In this document: in pieces, positions 44,849 through 52,349 of the stretch
Position numbering within the stretch: position 1 is the first letter of the stretch
Layout of the letters: each line of letters opens with the position of its first letter
Assembly: GCF_000717335.1 (NCBI RefSeq)
Contig: NZ_JNYZ01000012.1
Location: forward strand, 124,001 to 188,000
Source of the DNA: Amycolatopsis jejuensis
GTDB taxonomy: Bacteria > Actinomycetota > Actinomycetes > Mycobacteriales > Pseudonocardiaceae
Length of the DNA stretch: 64,000 bases
Reading direction: 5' to 3'
Notes under the pieces: model-generated
The model's database searches: none
Told to the model about the DNA's origin: nothing
What the model saw: only the letters and a program-made list of their open reading frames with translations
Made by a program: the position numbers and the translations under genes

Positions 44849-45723
44849 CAGCACGCCACCTCTCCATCCAGCGCCGAGGGGTCGGCGTTCTCCGGGCTGG
44901 TCCGCGGCCGCGGGATCACCGACGCCACGGGCGCGGCGGCGTGGGTGCGGGCGAGGTAGGCGGCCAGGTCGTCGGCGGTCACCACGCGCTGTCCGTCGCG
45001 CCAGTAGGAGACCAGCCGCCCCTCCGCAGCCGCGTGGCTCAGGCCGCTGCGGGACCGGCCACAGTGGACGGCCGCGTCCTTGAGCGTGAAGACCGTGGAC
45101 CCTTCCACCGGCTGGGCGGCCTGGCGACGCGCGGGGGCGAGGCCGGCCAGCTGGCGGCGCAGCTTCTTCAGCGCCTCGGAGCAGCTGTTGTTCACAGCGC
45201 TGGTGGTGCAGCCGAGTACCGCGCTCACGGTCGGGCGGGGCAGCCCGTCCAGGTAGCGCAGTTCGACGTTGCGGCGCTGCCCGGCGGGCAGGCTCGCCAA
45301 CGCGGCCGACACCGGCCCCGACAGCTCCTGGGTGTCCGGGTCGTCGTGGCCGCGCAGCAACCGATCGGCTTCCGCCTCGGCCGGTGCCCCTTGCTGCTCG
45401 GTCCAGCTCCACCCGTGATGGCGCAGGGTGAGCTTGGCTCCGCCGTAGAGCCATGCCACGAACGGGCTGCCCTCGCGCGGCTGGTAGTCGGGAAGCTCGG
45501 TCAGCAGCCGCGTGAACAGCTCCTGCACCAGGTCCTCAGCGTCGCCGGGGTCCGGGGCGTGCGACCGCATCCACAGGTACATGCGCTGGTAGTAGAGGCG
45601 GTAGAGCTCGGCGAAGGCGTGCGGGTCGCCGGTCTGGGCGGCCAGCACCAACGTGGTCACCTCGGCCTCGGTGAGGTCTTCGTGTCGCTTCACCGACGCG
45701 GGCAGCGCGCAGTAGGCAGCCAT
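44848..45723 (-). CDS. Sigma-70-like (ECF) factor fused to a C-terminal excisionase-type HTH
   Basis: This is a 291-residue protein. Region 2 (DPHAFAELYRLYYQRMYLWMRSHAPDPGDAEDLVQELFTRLL) and region 4 (SLPAGQRRNVELRYLDGLPRPTVSAVLGCTTSAVNNSCSEALKKL) are clear. About residue 205 onward a second HTH begins (FTLKDAAVHCGRSRSGLSHAAAEGRLVSYWRDGQRVVTADDLAAYL), of the HTH_17/excisionase kind. GGAGGT precedes ATG 45723; the preceding gene ends at 45726. It presumably directs transcription of element genes. The added HTH is unusual. Confidence 0.8.
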   Translation of the reverse strand: MAAYCALPASVKRHEDLTEAEVTTLVLAAQTGDPHAFAELYRLYYQRMYLWMRSHAPDPGDAEDLVQELFTRLLTELPDYQPREGSPFVAWLYGGAKLTLRHHGWSWTEQQGAPAEAEADRLLRGHDDPDTQELSGPVSAALASLPAGQRRNVELRYLDGLPRPTVSAVLGCTTSAVNNSCSEALKKLRRQLAGLAPARRQAAQPVEGSTVFTLKDAAVHCGRSRSGLSHAAAEGRLVSYWRDGQRVVTADDLAAYLARTHAAAPVASVIPRPRTSPENADPSALDGEVAC

Positions 45724-45725
45724 GA

Positions 45726-45986
45726 TCACGCCACCTCCGCCGCGTCGGTAGCGGTCGTGTCGGCGGCGGTCAGGGCCGCGACGCCTTCGGTGCAGGTGCG
45801 GAGCCAGGCGTTGATGGAGGCTCCGGTGATCCGCAGCGCGTTCTTGCTGTTGCCCATGCCGGAGACGTTCAGGCGAAGCGCTTCCAGCTGGCCGGACTCG
45901 ATAGCCCGGTAGACCGTCGAGCGGTGCACGTCCAACAGTTCCGCGACGAACTTCACGCGGTAGATGCCGTTATCCTCGACCTGCAT
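45726..45986 (-). CDS. Small HTH DNA-binding protein, first gene of the transfer operon
   Basis: This is an 86-residue protein; YRVKFVAELLDVHRSTVYRAIESGQLEALRL is a helix-turn-helix of the excisionase/MerR-like kind. ATG 45986 has GGGAG upstream; an in-frame TTG at 45998 is less likely. It heads the leftward operon that includes the sigma-like, membrane and TraB genes and is divergent from the GntR-type regulator. Confidence 0.75.
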   Translation of the reverse strand: MQVEDNGIYRVKFVAELLDVHRSTVYRAIESGQLEALRLNVSGMGNSKNALRITGASINAWLRTCTEGVAALTAADTTATDAAEVA

Positions 45987-46095
45987 CGTTGCTCCCAAGT
46001 TTCGGTGTAAGGCCCCGGCCGGTGTTCCAGCACCGCCGGGGCCGCTTGCTGTCTTGTGCTCCTAGAGGAGCAGCGGCGACAACTGCGACATTAGA

Positions 46096-46170
46096 TAGGT
46101 CTGCTAGTTGAGTCAAGCTAGGTCTTCTAGTAGACAGGATAATGCGAGGTGATTCACCTAGTCGGCCTAG
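46096..46170. promoter_or_regulatory. CTAG-rich operator region between the two AICE operons
   Basis: TAGGTCTGCTAG (46096-46107) and TAGGTCTTCTAG (46119-46130) are direct repeats 23 bp apart. CTAGTCGGCCTAG follows at 46158-46170, ahead of the GntR-type regulator start. CTAG is rare in high-GC genomes, so the cluster is striking. It is the probable binding region of the regulator encoded just downstream, controlling both directions. Confidence 0.6.
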
Positions 46171-46195
46171 CGGTGTTCCCCGTACTCTGTGCGGC

Positions 46196-47056
46196 ATGGA
46201 GCAGTTGGAGCAGATCGACCCTGACGACCCCCGTCCGCCGTTTCAGCAGGTCGTGGCCGTTCTCCGCGCGGCGATCTTGACGAAGAAGTTCGAGCCGGGG
46301 GACCGGCTCCCGTCGTATGCCGAACTCGCCACGCACTTTGGTGTCGCGCCGATGACTGCGCAGAAGGCGGTAGGCATCCTGCGGGATGACGGGCTGGTGG
46401 TTACGCGCCAGGGGCGCGGTTCGTACGTCCGACAGCGAACCGAACGCGCTGTCGGCCTGCGACCGCACATGGACAAGGTCTTTGAGCAGGGCGACGTGGC
46501 GATCGACTTCGCCGGGTTCTCTGGTGAGACGCTGCAAGGCGTGTTGAGCGAGCCGCTCGACAAGGTGCGCGCCGGCCGTCTGCATCCGAGCAGCCTGCGC
46601 GTTCGCATCCTGCTCCCCGACCTTTCGCTGCCAATGGGGCTTCCAGCTCTTGCCTCGGACTGCTCTGACTCTCCGGCTGTTCGAGATCGTGCACGGAGAA
46701 TTACGGAGCGATCAGTGTTGGGAATTGTGGACACCGTCCAAGAGCTTTCGGCCCTTGGGGTCATTGAATCAGCATCAGCGCAAGTCCGTGTCTTTCCAAC
46801 TTCACCGCTTTTCAAGCTCTATATCCTCAACGAATCTGAGGCGTTCTTCGGTTTCTATCCGGTGGTCGAACACTCGGTTGCGATCGGCGGGAAACCTGTC
46901 GATATCTTCGACCCGATGGGCAAGGACGCGGTTCTTTTCCACTACTCTACGACTGACGATGAGACATCGATCAGCTCGCAATATGTAGAGCAGTCGCAGA
47001 AGTGGTTCAACAGTGTCTGGGATTCTGTCGCGCGGGAGTACTCGGATGGCGAGTGA
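46196..47056 (+). CDS. GntR-family transcriptional regulator of the AICE (KorSA-like role)
   Basis: This is a 286-residue protein. The N-terminal winged HTH is classic GntR (PPFQQVVAVLRAAILTKKFEPGDRLPSYAELATHFGVAPMTAQKAVGILRDDGLVVTRQGRGSYV). The C-terminal 200 residues form an unassigned effector domain with less GC-rich codons than the neighbours. In pSAM2 the equivalent GntR protein KorSA represses replication and transfer. Here CTAG-type repeats lie directly upstream. It overlaps the HAD gene by 11 bases. Confidence 0.85.
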   Translation: MEQLEQIDPDDPRPPFQQVVAVLRAAILTKKFEPGDRLPSYAELATHFGVAPMTAQKAVGILRDDGLVVTRQGRGSYVRQRTERAVGLRPHMDKVFEQGDVAIDFAGFSGETLQGVLSEPLDKVRAGRLHPSSLRVRILLPDLSLPMGLPALASDCSDSPAVRDRARRITERSVLGIVDTVQELSALGVIESASAQVRVFPTSPLFKLYILNESEAFFGFYPVVEHSVAIGGKPVDIFDPMGKDAVLFHYSTTDDETSISSQYVEQSQKWFNSVWDSVAREYSDGE

Positions 47057-47705
47057 ACGGGACGAAATCGGCCAGCTTGTCGCCAACGCTCGCGCGGTAA
47101 TTTACGACTTCGATGGTCCGATATGCGATGTGTTCTCGGGATTTCCAGCTAAGCGCGTCGCTCGCGAATTGGAGGAAGCTAGTGGGGAGGTATTCGAGAC
47201 GGATGATCCGCTTGAGGTTATTCACCGCGTCGGCCCCGCAATCCTTGAAAGGATAGAAGATCTTCTTATTGGCGCTGAAATGCGAGCGGTGGAGTCTGCT
47301 GCAGAAACGCCAGGGGCGCTGGAGTCGATTGCGGCGGCTTTCGCCTCTGGTCGGCGCGTTGCGGTCGTGAGCAACAATGCGGGTGCCGCGGTTGAGCGGT
47401 TCTGTGTGCGGGCCGACGTTGCCGGGCGCGTGTGGCCCGTGATCGGGCGTGCCTATCGGATGCCGCACCGGATGAAGCCCGATCCTTGGCCAATGCGGGC
47501 CGCGCTCGACGCGCTGGCGTTGCGGGCTGGCGAGGTGGTGTTCGTGGGGGACTCGGTGACGGACGTCGAGGTTGCGCGGGCGTGCGGAGTGCGGTGCATC
47601 GGCTACGCGAACAAGCCTGGCAAACGTGACGTGCTGGGGGAGGCCGGCGCATTCGTGATCGACAGCATGTGGGACCTCGGGGCCGCGCTTAGACTTCCGT
47701 TCTGA
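47046..47705 (+). CDS. HAD-superfamily hydrolase
   Basis: This is a 219-residue protein with HAD motifs I (VIYDFDGPICD, nucleophile Asp near 25), II (VVSNN), III (KPDPWP) and IV (GDSVTDVEVA), all intact, plus a small helical cap. It is a phosphatase or phosphoglycolate-phosphatase-like enzyme of unknown substrate. Its start overlaps the end of the GntR gene by 11 bases, so they are co-expressed. In pSAM2 the corresponding place next to the repressor is held by pif, a Nudix hydrolase that blocks redundant transfer; an equivalent role for this HAD protein is an inference. Confidence 0.85.
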   Translation: MASERDEIGQLVANARAVIYDFDGPICDVFSGFPAKRVARELEEASGEVFETDDPLEVIHRVGPAILERIEDLLIGAEMRAVESAAETPGALESIAAAFASGRRVAVVSNNAGAAVERFCVRADVAGRVWPVIGRAYRMPHRMKPDPWPMRAALDALALRAGEVVFVGDSVTDVEVARACGVRCIGYANKPGKRDVLGEAGAFVIDSMWDLGAALRLPF

Positions 47706-48069
47706 ATTCGCCGCGCCTGATCAAAATGGCTACAGTGCGACCTGGGTAATGGCGCGCCATTGTCGCGGAAACAAGAACTTTCCAGCCCTCGTTGCGAAGA
47801 AACGCCAAGTCGGGAAACGCCTGATCTGGAAGGTTATATGGCTCGGCCACGTAAACCCACTCATCGGTGCTGTTGTCCCATACGCGGTAAAGATGGTCGC
47901 ACCAGAATGCTGGACGATCGATTTCACTCTTGTGGTGCCGTTCTCGAAGAGTTGACGCAGGACTCTCTCCGTCATCCCAACCGCGAAATTCGGTAGCACC
48001 TTTGCAACACGGACAGGGCGCTAACCGGTCGAACTCTGGACTGTGGTCGTTTAGCATCGGAGGCTCCAT
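47689..48069 (-). CDS. Hypothetical protein with CPCC motif, cargo of the AICE
   Basis: This is a 126-residue protein with CPCC near residue 19, a FWCDHLYRVWD segment and many aromatic residues. No family recognised. It overlaps the 3' end of the HAD gene by 17 bases, tail to tail. MLNDH at 48057, with GGAG before it, is an alternative start. GC content is lower than the surroundings, as for other accessory genes in this element. Confidence 0.6.
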   Translation of the reverse strand: MEPPMLNDHSPEFDRLAPCPCCKGATEFRGWDDGESPASTLRERHHKSEIDRPAFWCDHLYRVWDNSTDEWVYVAEPYNLPDQAFPDLAFLRNEGWKVLVSATMARHYPGRTVAILIRRGEFRTEV

Positions 48070-48179
48070 GCCCAGAGCTTAGCGTTCGGGGCCTCGCCGC
48101 CCCAACGCAGCTTGGCCAACCCCCGTGTCGGGGCGGGTGTTCATGGCGATTTTCTTTTCTGCTCCGGCCGACCCCGGAC

Positions 48180-48434
48180 TCATCCCTGGCTGGCGCCGGG
48201 CGGTTCGAGCCGTTCGAGAACTTGACCAACTAGTTGAGTAAGTGAGCGCAGCTGCGCGTCAATCGAGTCGAAGCGGCCGGTGTGCTCCTGCTGAGTGCGC
48301 TGGACCGCCCGCAGGTCGGCACGGATCTCCTTGACGTCGTCATCGACGCGCAGCGCCAGCCAGCGGGTTTCGGCGTGCTCGACGGCGAGCTTGCGCACCG
48401 TGCGGCTGAGGTCTTCGTTCTCGTCGGCTGCCAT
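48180..48434 (-). CDS. Small coiled-coil protein, cargo of the AICE
   Basis: This is an 84-residue protein, almost wholly helical, with heptad-like spacing (LSRTVRKLAVEHAETRWLALRVDDDVKEIRADLRAVQRTQQEH ... IDAQLRSLTQLVGQVLERL). It has no TM segment. The ribosome site is weak. No family recognised. Confidence 0.55.
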   Translation of the reverse strand: MAADENEDLSRTVRKLAVEHAETRWLALRVDDDVKEIRADLRAVQRTQQEHTGRFDSIDAQLRSLTQLVGQVLERLEPPGASQG

Positions 48435-48480
48435 AGGTGCACTCTACCGGGTCCGACATCGTGTACCGGCTGGTCAGGCG

Positions 48481-48500
48481 CCGTCTCAGTCTCCGTCTCA
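48481..48500. repeat. 20-bp direct repeat inside the right element end
   Basis: An exact copy of 36986-37005, 96 bases inside attR. Candidate arm-type binding site for the integrase or excisionase. Confidence 0.75.
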
Positions 48501-48596
48501 GTTCGTGTCCGTTCAGGGTGTTGATGAGGTTTCAACGGTCGCCCTGACCTGCGCGTTGACGCCCGGACGGAGTCCCTTGAACGGTCCTGCCGAGAT

Positions 48597-48639
48597 CTGA
48601 AAAGCGGAAGGTCGCCGGTTCGACCCCGGCCCTGGCCAC
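48597..48639. repeat. attR: 43-bp direct repeat
   Basis: A perfect copy of 36884-36926, the tRNA-Phe 3' half, with no 5' half attached, so it marks the far boundary of the element. Confidence 0.95.
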
Positions 48640-48650
48640 GCTTACTTGCC

Positions 48651-48686
48651 AAGACAGCCCCTACCCGGCTTGGGTGGGGGCTGTTT
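48651..48686 (+). terminator. Original tRNA-Phe terminator, stranded beyond attR
   Basis: ACAGCCCCTACCC and GGGTGGGGGCTGT form a stem followed by TTCGTT. It resembles the element-borne terminator at 36941-36975 and was presumably the native one before integration. Confidence 0.75.
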
Positions 48687-48824
48687 CGTTGGTAGGCCGT
48701 GTCAGCCCCGGCCAACCGGACGGGGAAGCCGTTCGGGCACCCCGGCGAGATTTTTCGTGCATCCGGTCCATCCGGCCCCGTCCCGTTCGTAGTGCTCCCG
48801 GAACGAGACCTCAGGGAGGCGGAC

Positions 48825-49427
48825 GTGAAGACGGATATCTGGGCAATGGTCCACGCGGAGCGGGCAGCGTTGATCGACGACCTCACAGCGGTCGAGGACT
48901 GCCGGTGGGAAACGCCGTCCCTGTGCGAGGGGTGGACGGTGCACGACGTGGTCGCGCACCTGATCGACACGGCTCGCACGACGCGGGTTCGGTTCATTGC
49001 CGGGATGGTGCGCGCGCGGATGGATTTCGATCGGCAGAATGCGCGCGGGGTGGTTCGTGAGCGGGGCGACCATCCGCAGGAGACGTTGGCTCGGCTTCGG
49101 CTGGTGCGGGGCCGGACGGCTACTCCGCCGGCGCCGTTGGACAGCCGGCTCGTCGAGGAGGTCGTGCACGGGGAGGACATTCGGCGGCCGCTGGGGATCG
49201 GGCGGGACTATCCGCTCGAGGTGGTTGTCCGGGCGTTGCGGTATCAGGCGCGTACGCCGGCGGCGTTGGGTGGGGCGCGGGAGGTGCTGAAGCGGGTGCG
49301 GGTGACTGCGGTCGATGCGGATTTGTCGATCGGCGACGGGCGCGAGGTGCGGGGTACGGCGCTCGAGCTTCTGCTGGGGATTTCGGGGCGGCGGGGGGTT
49401 TCGTGGGGTACCACCATGCCGCGATGA
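48825..49427 (+). CDS. Maleylpyruvate isomerase-family, probable mycothiol-dependent (DinB-like) protein
   Basis: This is a 200-residue protein; AERAALIDDLTAVEDCRWETPSLCEGWTVHDVVAHLIDTARTT near the N-terminus is the four-helix DinB/MDMPI motif with the metal-binding His in VVAHL. It starts at GTG 48825 with GGGAGG upstream; the open frame further left runs into the old tRNA terminator. The later part (LVEEVVHGEDIRRPLG) carries the other His of this family. The reaction is unknown. Confidence 0.8.
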   Translation: MKTDIWAMVHAERAALIDDLTAVEDCRWETPSLCEGWTVHDVVAHLIDTARTTRVRFIAGMVRARMDFDRQNARGVVRERGDHPQETLARLRLVRGRTATPPAPLDSRLVEEVVHGEDIRRPLGIGRDYPLEVVVRALRYQARTPAALGGAREVLKRVRVTAVDADLSIGDGREVRGTALELLLGISGRRGVSWGTTMPR

Positions 49428-49433
49428 CGAGAA

Positions 49434-49464
49434 GCCGCCTCCGTCCACATTGGACGGAGGCGGC
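49434..49464. terminator. Bidirectional terminator
   Basis: GCCGCCTCCGTCC and GGACGGAGGCGGC form a perfect 13-bp stem with loop ACATT between the convergent mycothiol-type gene and the protease gene. Confidence 0.85.
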
Positions 49465-49470
49465 CGGACG

Positions 49471-50304
49471 TCAGAGCAACGGACCGCGGAACGGAGTCGT
49501 CCCGGCGGCCAGCTGTACAGTGCCAAGCCCGCCGTGCGCATTTGCGTACGCCAGTTCCCTCGACAAATCGCCGACGCCGTTGCTTCCGGGCTGCGGCAGG
49601 ATGTTCAACGTGCTCAACACGCCAAGCGCCTTGCCGCTGCGGTCAAGGAAGGCGCTGCCCGAGTCGCCGGGGATGCCGGGGGTCACGGTGACTACGGTGT
49701 GGCTCCAGCCGCCGCCGGTGTCACCGAGGCTGGCGCCCTGTTTCGGTGACAGCTGAGTGATTCCGCCGCGCAGTTCGGAGTTTCCGTAGCTCAGTACGGT
49801 GGCGAGCTGGGTCGTGCCGGTGGTGTTGAGGCCGGTCGGCCCGCCCCAGAACGGGACGCTCGGGTTGACCTTGCCGACGTCCGCCGGGTCGATCTTCACG
49901 AGTGCGAGATCGTTGTACTGACAGGTGTTCGCGTCGCTTTCGTGCCGCGCCTGCATGGTGAGCCACGAGTTGTAGACCAGGGTTCCCGGCTTGCTGGCGC
50001 CGGTGACTTCGACCGGCGTGCCGAGCGGGAGCGAACCCGCGGTGCAGCCGTTGGTTTCGGTCTGGCCGCCGGTGCCGGAGCAGTGCGCGGCCTGGCCGAG
50101 GAACACGTCGGACCCGTTGGTGAACACGAAGTTCGACGTGCACTGAGCCCCGTTCGTATGAGTCTGGACGCCGGGATGCACGGCAGCGCTGTCGGCGGGC
50201 GCCCACGCCGGGGCTGCCGCCCACGCGGTCGAGGGCACCAGCGTCGCGGCTGCGGTGAGCACCGCGGCCGTACTGGCCCGGGCCAGTGGTCGAGGGGTCT
50301 TCAT
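49471..50304 (-). CDS. Secreted trypsin-like serine protease
   Basis: This is a 277-residue protein with a signal peptide (MKTPRPLARASTAAVLTAAA ... WAAA) and the chymotrypsin-fold triad: His in LGQAAHCSG near 75, Asp in YNDLALVKID near 135, Ser in GIPGDSGSAFLD near 216. At least two disulfides are possible (Cys around 55/75 and 87/128). ATG 50304 follows AAGGGAG. It is exported, with unknown substrate. The missing propeptide and short length fit a family of small actinobacterial proteases with unassigned roles. Confidence 0.85.
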   Translation of the reverse strand: MKTPRPLARASTAAVLTAAATLVPSTAWAAAPAWAPADSAAVHPGVQTHTNGAQCTSNFVFTNGSDVFLGQAAHCSGTGGQTETNGCTAGSLPLGTPVEVTGASKPGTLVYNSWLTMQARHESDANTCQYNDLALVKIDPADVGKVNPSVPFWGGPTGLNTTGTTQLATVLSYGNSELRGGITQLSPKQGASLGDTGGGWSHTVVTVTPGIPGDSGSAFLDRSGKALGVLSTLNILPQPGSNGVGDLSRELAYANAHGGLGTVQLAAGTTPFRGPLL

Positions 50305-50466
50305 CGGGCTCCCTTCGAGGAGGGGCGGCTACTGGCTGGTAGGGATCCGGACCATCACACCAGAGAGTGGTTCCCGTCACAACAGTCGTGACCGTGGGTG
50401 TAATTTCCCATCCAAAATCCCCGGTTCGAGGTGGGACTCAAGGGTTGCCATTACACTGAGTGACTG

Positions 50467-51246
50467 CTAGTCAGGGCAGATGCCGCTGGTCCATGGGCAC
50501 CACAGCGGGTCGTAGTCCTTGTCCAAGTGGGTCTTGATGAAGGCTGCGTTGGAGCCGTAGCCGGGCTTGAAGTATCGCGCGAGCGCCATCACTGACACCG
50601 TCGTGGCACCTGCTCGCCGCAGTGTGAGCGCCGCTGATTGGGCATGGCCGCCTGACGTCCACGTGTCGTCGATGACGAGGACGTGCGAACCACGGGGGAG
50701 CTGGATGCCGGTTCGAAAGTGATCTGCGCGGAAGTCGCGCGGTGCGGTGACTTGGGTGGCGGCCGTCAGTGGTGCATCCGGCAGGGCCATTCCGGGCGCA
50801 AGGAGTGCGTGAAGTGGATGTTCACCGGCCTTCGCGGGTAGGGAGGGAACGGTCGCCCAGTGCGTCACGCGACGGCCCGACATCCGCTCGACGCAGTTCC
50901 GGTGCAGATCGAGGCTGATGATGCACAGCAGCGCAACGACGTTCCGGTGCTCAGTGATGCCGATTGGGCTTGCTGCCTTGTACCCGCGCATCAACCAATG
51001 CGACTGGGTCCCCTCGATAGCGTAGGTAAGCATTGCGACGTGGTCGGCTGTCAGTTGCCTGCGGCCGGCTGACCGGTGCCGTGCGCAAGCATGGCAGTAG
51101 GTGTCTCCCGCATTCACAGTTGTCGTGCAGACCAGGCATGTCGTGCCGGCGATGCGTACGGCGTTCCGCAGATACCCGCCGGCCGATCCGACGAGGGCTG
51201 CTTCGAGCGTCAGGTTCAAGGCTCTGTCGGCAGGGACCTCGTTCAC
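50467..51246 (-). CDS. ComF-like phosphoribosyltransferase with N-terminal zinc ribbon
   Basis: This is a 259-residue protein. CLVC and CHAC (roughly residues 37-56) form a four-Cys zinc-ribbon-like site, as in ComF. The C-terminal half carries the PRPP-binding loop HVLVIDDTWTSGGHAQSAALTLRRAGA near 188. The GTG start at 51246 overlaps the stop of the DprA-like gene by four bases. ComF and DprA are both competence-linked in other bacteria, but PRTase and DprA/SLOG folds also pair in conflict systems, so the role is open. Confidence 0.72.
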   Translation of the reverse strand: MNEVPADRALNLTLEAALVGSAGGYLRNAVRIAGTTCLVCTTTVNAGDTYCHACARHRSAGRRQLTADHVAMLTYAIEGTQSHWLMRGYKAASPIGITEHRNVVALLCIISLDLHRNCVERMSGRRVTHWATVPSLPAKAGEHPLHALLAPGMALPDAPLTAATQVTAPRDFRADHFRTGIQLPRGSHVLVIDDTWTSGGHAQSAALTLRRAGATTVSVMALARYFKPGYGSNAAFIKTHLDKDYDPLWCPWTSGICPD

Positions 51247-52148
51247 AGGGCAGCGCGAAGTCGGCTCAGCGCAGCTTCGGCGCTGTGTTGTTCGGCCATG
51301 ACGTGCCGGACGGTATCGAGCACTTCGCGCAGGCTGTCCGCGCGGTACACGCCTGGCCTGCCTTCGAGCTTCCGCGCCCACTCGTTCTGCCGGACGACTT
51401 CGTCGGTCAAGATCACGGCACGACCGTGCTCCACTGCCTTTCGTGCCTGGACGCGTGTCCCGCTCATTTCGCCCGCTTCGACAACTACGGTCGCGAGTCC
51501 ATAACCGGACATGGTCGCATTGCGCATCAGGAAATTGTGGCGCTGTGGTGGAGCGTCCGGCCAGAACTGGGACAGCAGGAGACCGCGCCGCGCTATCTCC
51601 TCATGGAGCCCTCGGTTGGCTGCCGGGTAGTACCGCGTGATTCCGGTTCCGATCACTGCGACTGTGCGGCCTCCCGCGTCCAGCGCTGCTCGGTGCACTG
51701 CGGTGTCGATCCCCGTTGCGAGCCCGGCTACCGCGGTGACGTCCTCGCGGATGAGTGCCCTCGCGACTTCTCCGGCGATCCGCAGGCCTCGCTCGGAAGC
51801 GTTGCGTGAGCCGACCACCGATACTGCCGGGTCTTCGGCGAGCAGTGCCCCTTGCCAGAACAGCATCGGCGGTACCTCGTAGATGCCGCGGAGGCGGATC
51901 GGGTACTCACGGTCCAGGACGGACAGGAAGTTGATGGCGTCCTTTTCCCAGGATTCCAGCTGATCGTGGGCCGCGACGACAGCCGGATGCTCACCGGCAT
52001 CGGCGAACAGCGTGTCGGGCATGTGATCGCGCCAGGTGTTCAGCGCGCTTCCGCTGGTGAGCACCTCGGCGGTGATCTCCGGCCAGCTCAGCCCGTCCGG
52101 CCGAGTGTGGAGCAGCGCGATGAGCGCGGCGTGCTCAGAACGCTTCAT
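51243..52148 (-). CDS. DprA/Smf-like (SLOG fold) protein
   Basis: This is a 301-residue protein. SVVGSRNASERGLRIAGEVARAL near 110, VAGLATGIDTAVHRAAL near 140, VIGTGITRYYPAANRGLHEEI near 165 and LATVVVEAGEMSGTRVQARKAVEHGRAV near 220 follow the Rossmann core of DprA. The usual FPxRNRIIAGLS segment is changed to NFLMRNATMSGYG. The N-terminal domain differs from housekeeping DprA. ATG 52148 is chosen (AAGGGGTGGG upstream). It overlaps the ComF-like gene. It is not next to topA/rnhB-type chromosomal dprA neighbours, so I think it is an accessory copy. Confidence 0.78.
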   Translation of the reverse strand: MKRSEHAALIALLHTRPDGLSWPEITAEVLTSGSALNTWRDHMPDTLFADAGEHPAVVAAHDQLESWEKDAINFLSVLDREYPIRLRGIYEVPPMLFWQGALLAEDPAVSVVGSRNASERGLRIAGEVARALIREDVTAVAGLATGIDTAVHRAALDAGGRTVAVIGTGITRYYPAANRGLHEEIARRGLLLSQFWPDAPPQRHNFLMRNATMSGYGLATVVVEAGEMSGTRVQARKAVEHGRAVILTDEVVRQNEWARKLEGRPGVYRADSLREVLDTVRHVMAEQHSAEAALSRLRAAL

Positions 52149-52349
52149 GGTGCCCACCCCTTCAGCCTAGTGCCTTCGCGCGGAGGCTGGTCGGCCTCCG
52201 ATCCGTGTCTGCAGTATCGAACATGTGTACGACATTTTTCAGATCGTGACTGAAAGTAATTCTCAAGTTTCTCCGCACTCCATGTCCGGAACCGTGGTCC
52301 GGCGCCGACCTTCTCGTGTCCGAACCGCATCAACCCGGAGGAGAACGTC

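Larger units (their letters stand above)
36884..48639. mobile_element. Integrative conjugative element of AICE type in tRNA-Phe (11.8 kb)
   Basis: The element is bounded by a perfect 43-bp direct repeat that starts in the anticodon loop of tRNA-Phe. It contains integrase and excisionase at one end, a replication module, an FtsK/TraB-type double-stranded DNA translocase, small membrane spread-like proteins, and a GntR-type regulator at the other end. This matches pSAM2-like elements, which excise, replicate as plasmids and transfer double-stranded DNA between mycelia. All core genes appear intact, so it may be functional. Confidence 0.92.

Noticed and set aside
48301..48600. Second tRNA-Phe near attR
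   Set aside because: Only the 3' half of the tRNA is present at 48597-48639; no D-arm or 5' acceptor strand precedes it.
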